Below are positions 45,761 to 48,695 of a stretch of 48,695 nucleotides of DNA, piece after piece. The position numbers and the translations under genes were made by a program. Source of the stretch: Sedimentisphaerales bacterium (GTDB lineage: Bacteria > Planctomycetota > Phycisphaerae > Sedimentisphaerales > Anaerohalosphaeraceae); NCBI GenBank assembly GCA_016930745.1, contig JAFGGE010000078.1, positions 1-48,695 on the forward strand. Direction: 5' to 3'. The notes under the pieces are model-generated. The model did no database searches. It saw only the letters and a program-made list of their open reading frames with translations, and was not told the origin of the DNA. Each line of letters starts with the position of its first letter. Positions within the stretch are counted from its first letter, which is position 1.

Positions 45761-46708
45761 TCACGCCAGGGCTTTGGCAGTGACGGCCTTCATTTTGGCC
45801 AGGCCCATTTGGCAGATGGTCGGGGCATCGTACTGGTTCCAGTAGTCCCGGTTGAACAGCTCGATCGACCAGACGGGCCGCACGCCGTTGTCGTACAGCA
45901 TCCGGACCAGGTCCGGCAGCGGGGCGACGCCGTCGCCGGGAAAGATGCGGTCCTTGTCGGCGATCCTGTCGCGCGGGATGTCGGGATAGTCGTTCATATG
46001 AAAGACCTGGACGGCCTGGGGGCTCAGTTGCCGCAGACCTTCAAAGCTGGAGCCGCCCCGGTAGATATGATAAAAGTCCGGCAGCAGGCACGCCTTCGGG
46101 TGGCCTGACTCGATCACGACAAACATCGACTCGCCCAGCCGGCTCAGGTTGGCCGAGTGCCCCCACACCTCGATCTGCGGGATGATGCCGATCTTGTCGC
46201 CGATCTCGAGGATCGCGCGATACCGCTCGGCGGCCACGAACAGATCCAGCTTCGCGCCCCGCGTAGCGCCCACGGGCGGAGCGGCGATGCGTTTGGCCCC
46301 GATCTGGGCCATCAATTCCATATCGCGCTTCATCGCCTCGACGCCCTTGGTACGCTCGTCGTCGTTGTCGGCGATCCATGCGGTAAAGCCGATCGCGCTT
46401 TCGACGGTCAGGCCTGCGTCAGCGATCCGCTTTTTCAGGTCCGCTAACGAACCGCCGCCGTCCTTAAACGCACGGACATCCTGCACCCACGGCTCGATGG
46501 CGTCGTAGCCGGCCTGGGAAGCCAGCTCGATCTGTTTGAGGATGTCCAGCTTGTAGCCCATGACCAGGGCCGCATTGAGGCAGTACCGAAACGGATCGGC
46601 CTTTCTTGCCGCTGCCGCCGCCCGCAGCGGCGAAACGTTGACAAAGGAAGCTCCCAGCAGGGCCCCGGCCCCGGCCAGCACGTTGCGTCGTGTAATCCGC
46701 TCACCCAT
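45761..46708 (-). CDS. Sugar phosphate isomerase/epimerase (TIM barrel) with Tat-like signal
   Basis: RRNVLAGAGALLGASFVNVSPLRAAAA leader; AGYDAIEPWVQDVRAFKDGG; FHMNDYPD...RIFPGDGVAPLPDLVRML. Confidence 0.9.
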   Translation of the reverse strand: MGERITRRNVLAGAGALLGASFVNVSPLRAAAAARKADPFRYCLNAALVMGYKLDILKQIELASQAGYDAIEPWVQDVRAFKDGGGSLADLKKRIADAGLTVESAIGFTAWIADNDDERTKGVEAMKRDMELMAQIGAKRIAAPPVGATRGAKLDLFVAAERYRAILEIGDKIGIIPQIEVWGHSANLSRLGESMFVVIESGHPKACLLPDFYHIYRGGSSFEGLRQLSPQAVQVFHMNDYPDIPRDRIADKDRIFPGDGVAPLPDLVRMLYDNGVRPVWSIELFNRDYWNQYDAPTICQMGLAKMKAVTAKALA

Positions 46709-46761
46709 GGATCGTCTCCGCGATTCAAACCCTACTCTATATCTTCTTTAAAACGTTGCCA

Positions 46762-48018
46762 TCACCGATAGGAATAGAATGTTGTAGAATTTATATCTCT
46801 GTGTATAGCACTGTTGGATACATGTTTCTCGCCTCGTAAACTATCTAAAAATCGGTTGATAGACATTGCGGCGGAAGGTATTACTTGAACTCCTTCTGGG
46901 ATCTCCATATCCAGGAGCGAAGGTACATCTTCAATAGCTATCAAAACCATACAATGGGCACCTTTTGTTTTACCGGCTCCGTAAAGAGCTAAGGCAGCCT
47001 CTGCTATCGTCTCCCGGTGCCGCTGAATACGGACAGGAATTGGTACACCCTGGTAAACTTCTTCGAGAAAGGCATCAATCCCCTTGTTTCGTTGCACGGG
47101 TGTGTGGGCAATGCCATTGAGAAGAGACAAAGCCTCACTATTGGCAGTCCTATAAGAGTCTAAACCGTTCTTTAACAAATTCGACTCGGTTTTTGTCGGG
47201 GCAGCTAAACGACGGCGGGTCATTTCAACAGCTTCTTCTGAAATATCAATCCCAATCGCCGACCTTCCCAGTAATTTTGCTGCAACAAGTGTCGTGCCAC
47301 TACCACAAAAGGGATCAAGTACAATATCTCCATGATCTGTGACAAGTTGGATGATTTGTTCTAAGAGAAGAATCGGTTTTTGCGTGGGATAACCTGTCCT
47401 CTCTTTAGCTTTCGGATTTAAAAAAGGGATTTCCCACACATCACTAAGTGGCACTCCTTTTTTACTTCCTCCACATACAACCTCGCCGTTTTCATCTCTT
47501 GCGTAGACCGATTTATTCGAACCATCGCGACTGCGACGCTGAAGAATCTGATCTACATTCGTGGTTGGTGAATAGTCCGTAAGAATAGTGTTGAACTTGA
47601 AGTTAGGTCCTTTGGAGTAAAAAAGGATAGTCTGATGTGCCGGTAAAAGTCTCCGAGCCGAGTTTGACCACCTCCTGTAATTCCAGATGATTTCCGATTG
47701 AAAACATCTTACACCAAAGATATCATCCAAAATTAGCCTTGCTATATGAGAAGCAGTCTTGTCGCAATGAAAGAAAATTGAGCCAGTCGGCTTGAGAATC
47801 CTATGGATTTCTTTTAATCTTTTGACAAGAAAAGATTCATACTCTGAAATCGAGCTCCACCGATCATCAAAGGAAAACTCCATGCTCCGATCTCGCGTTG
47901 ATAACACTTGTTTGCGTTGTGTGAAGAATGGCGGATCGAGATAGACTAGATCAGCCTTCGCCTCAGGAAAGCGGCGAAGAACATCCTTACAATCTCCGCA
48001 AAAAACCTTAATGTCCAT
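46762..48018 (-). CDS. DNA methyltransferase, beta-class (N4/N6) of a type II RM system
   Basis: Motif IV-like VYLDPPFFTQRK precedes motif I-like VLDPFCGSGTTLVAAKLLGRSAIGIDISEEAVEMTRRRL. ATG at 48018 (MDIKV) preferred; ORF extends to 48030. Confidence 0.9.
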   Translation of the reverse strand: MDIKVFCGDCKDVLRRFPEAKADLVYLDPPFFTQRKQVLSTRDRSMEFSFDDRWSSISEYESFLVKRLKEIHRILKPTGSIFFHCDKTASHIARLILDDIFGVRCFQSEIIWNYRRWSNSARRLLPAHQTILFYSKGPNFKFNTILTDYSPTTNVDQILQRRSRDGSNKSVYARDENGEVVCGGSKKGVPLSDVWEIPFLNPKAKERTGYPTQKPILLLEQIIQLVTDHGDIVLDPFCGSGTTLVAAKLLGRSAIGIDISEEAVEMTRRRLAAPTKTESNLLKNGLDSYRTANSEALSLLNGIAHTPVQRNKGIDAFLEEVYQGVPIPVRIQRHRETIAEAALALYGAGKTKGAHCMVLIAIEDVPSLLDMEIPEGVQVIPSAAMSINRFLDSLRGEKHVSNSAIHRDINSTTFYSYR

Positions 48019-48667
48019 TTTTCTTCTCATTCTCCTTTGCTAGTTCTTGCAGTATGGTAAGCAAGTCTATATCCGTACGTTGTTTGACAAATTCCCATGC
48101 TGAATCCCCAAAATGATACTCTCCATCCATACCTTCATATAACGTCTGAAGTGTCTGCTGAATACGGATAGCCTGGTCGCGGTTGGGGTAGTAGAACATA
48201 ACTCGAATAGGATGAAATCCAGCATTTTTGACTGCCTTCAGACGTGTATGCTCCTTGGTAATATGATCTCCATCCGTAGTTGCATCTCTCCATTTGATCT
48301 CAATAGCGTCCAGATCTACAACGCAATCAATTTCGAAAGTCCTTGGGCGATATCCTTCCGTGTTTGGAATGCGCTGAGAAGACGATTCGGGATACTTTGC
48401 TTTGAAGCATAGTTTCACGGCTTCCTCAAGAAATGAACCTGCATATTTATAGAGAAATCGACCTTTATTTTGGTACACATCGATGAGTTCGCCTTCTTTA
48501 TCGGTAATTCCAAGAACTCTATAAATCAAGTAATGAGACGTGTCGTCTGCCTTCATTTCTGCAACTCTTTCATCGACTCTGGATTTCAGATCAGCTGCAT
48601 ATTTCGATGCTAGTGCTCTGTAAAGATTAAATATTCGGATATAGCGAGCGTAATTTACGTCTGGCAT
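48008..48667 (-). CDS. Type II restriction endonuclease, ApaLI-like family
   Basis: FEIDCVVDLDAIEIKWRDATTDGDHITKEHTRLKAVKNAGFHPIRVMFYYPNRDQAIRIQQTLQTLY (PD-(D/E)xK-like; recalled ApaLI-family resemblance); overlaps the MTase start. Confidence 0.7.
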   Translation of the reverse strand: MPDVNYARYIRIFNLYRALASKYAADLKSRVDERVAEMKADDTSHYLIYRVLGITDKEGELIDVYQNKGRFLYKYAGSFLEEAVKLCFKAKYPESSSQRIPNTEGYRPRTFEIDCVVDLDAIEIKWRDATTDGDHITKEHTRLKAVKNAGFHPIRVMFYYPNRDQAIRIQQTLQTLYEGMDGEYHFGDSAWEFVKQRTDIDLLTILQELAKENEKKNGH

Positions 48668-48695
48668 CTTCCACTTTAAATTGCCAGTTTACGCC

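Overview
This 48.7 kb window looks like a high-GC planctomycete-like (possibly Phycisphaerae) chromosome fragment with AT-richer accessory patches at about 1.1-3.5, 8.4-10.0, 43.1-45.6 and 46.7-48.7 kb. The taxon is inferred from dockerin-like C-termini, DUF-rich secreted proteins and TPR-glycosyltransferases; no rRNA was seen. Recognisable content: glycosyltransferases at the left edge; rseP-like site-2 protease and dxr; a creatininase/AraC/Gfo-Idh-MocA locus with a broken ThuA-like gene; an envelope operon (DUF4139-like, VWA, DUF4139/MuiA-like) divergent from an OmpR-type response regulator and a histidine kinase with a Gln-rich sensor region; a TRAP transporter; purC-ABC-MFS-PHP; a sulfite reductase/APS reductase/DUF2061/Rrf2 sulfur operon; PfkB, MgtC and a DUF5009-like acyltransferase; a coupled GT17-TPR/GT-GT2 operon; an AT-rich island with a 2-TM protein, a HEPN-like protein and a NYN-domain protein; and an ApaLI-like type II restriction-modification pair at the right edge. 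Strongest leads: the membrane-protein/HEPN pair with nearby NYN gene, a ThyX-like protein resembling a phage-associated family, the two-component/DUF4139-VWA-DUF4139 module, the ThuA remnant, and several structured intergenic repeats or RNAs. No tRNA, rRNA, CRISPR array or intact transposon was seen. All family assignments are by eye and no database search was run.
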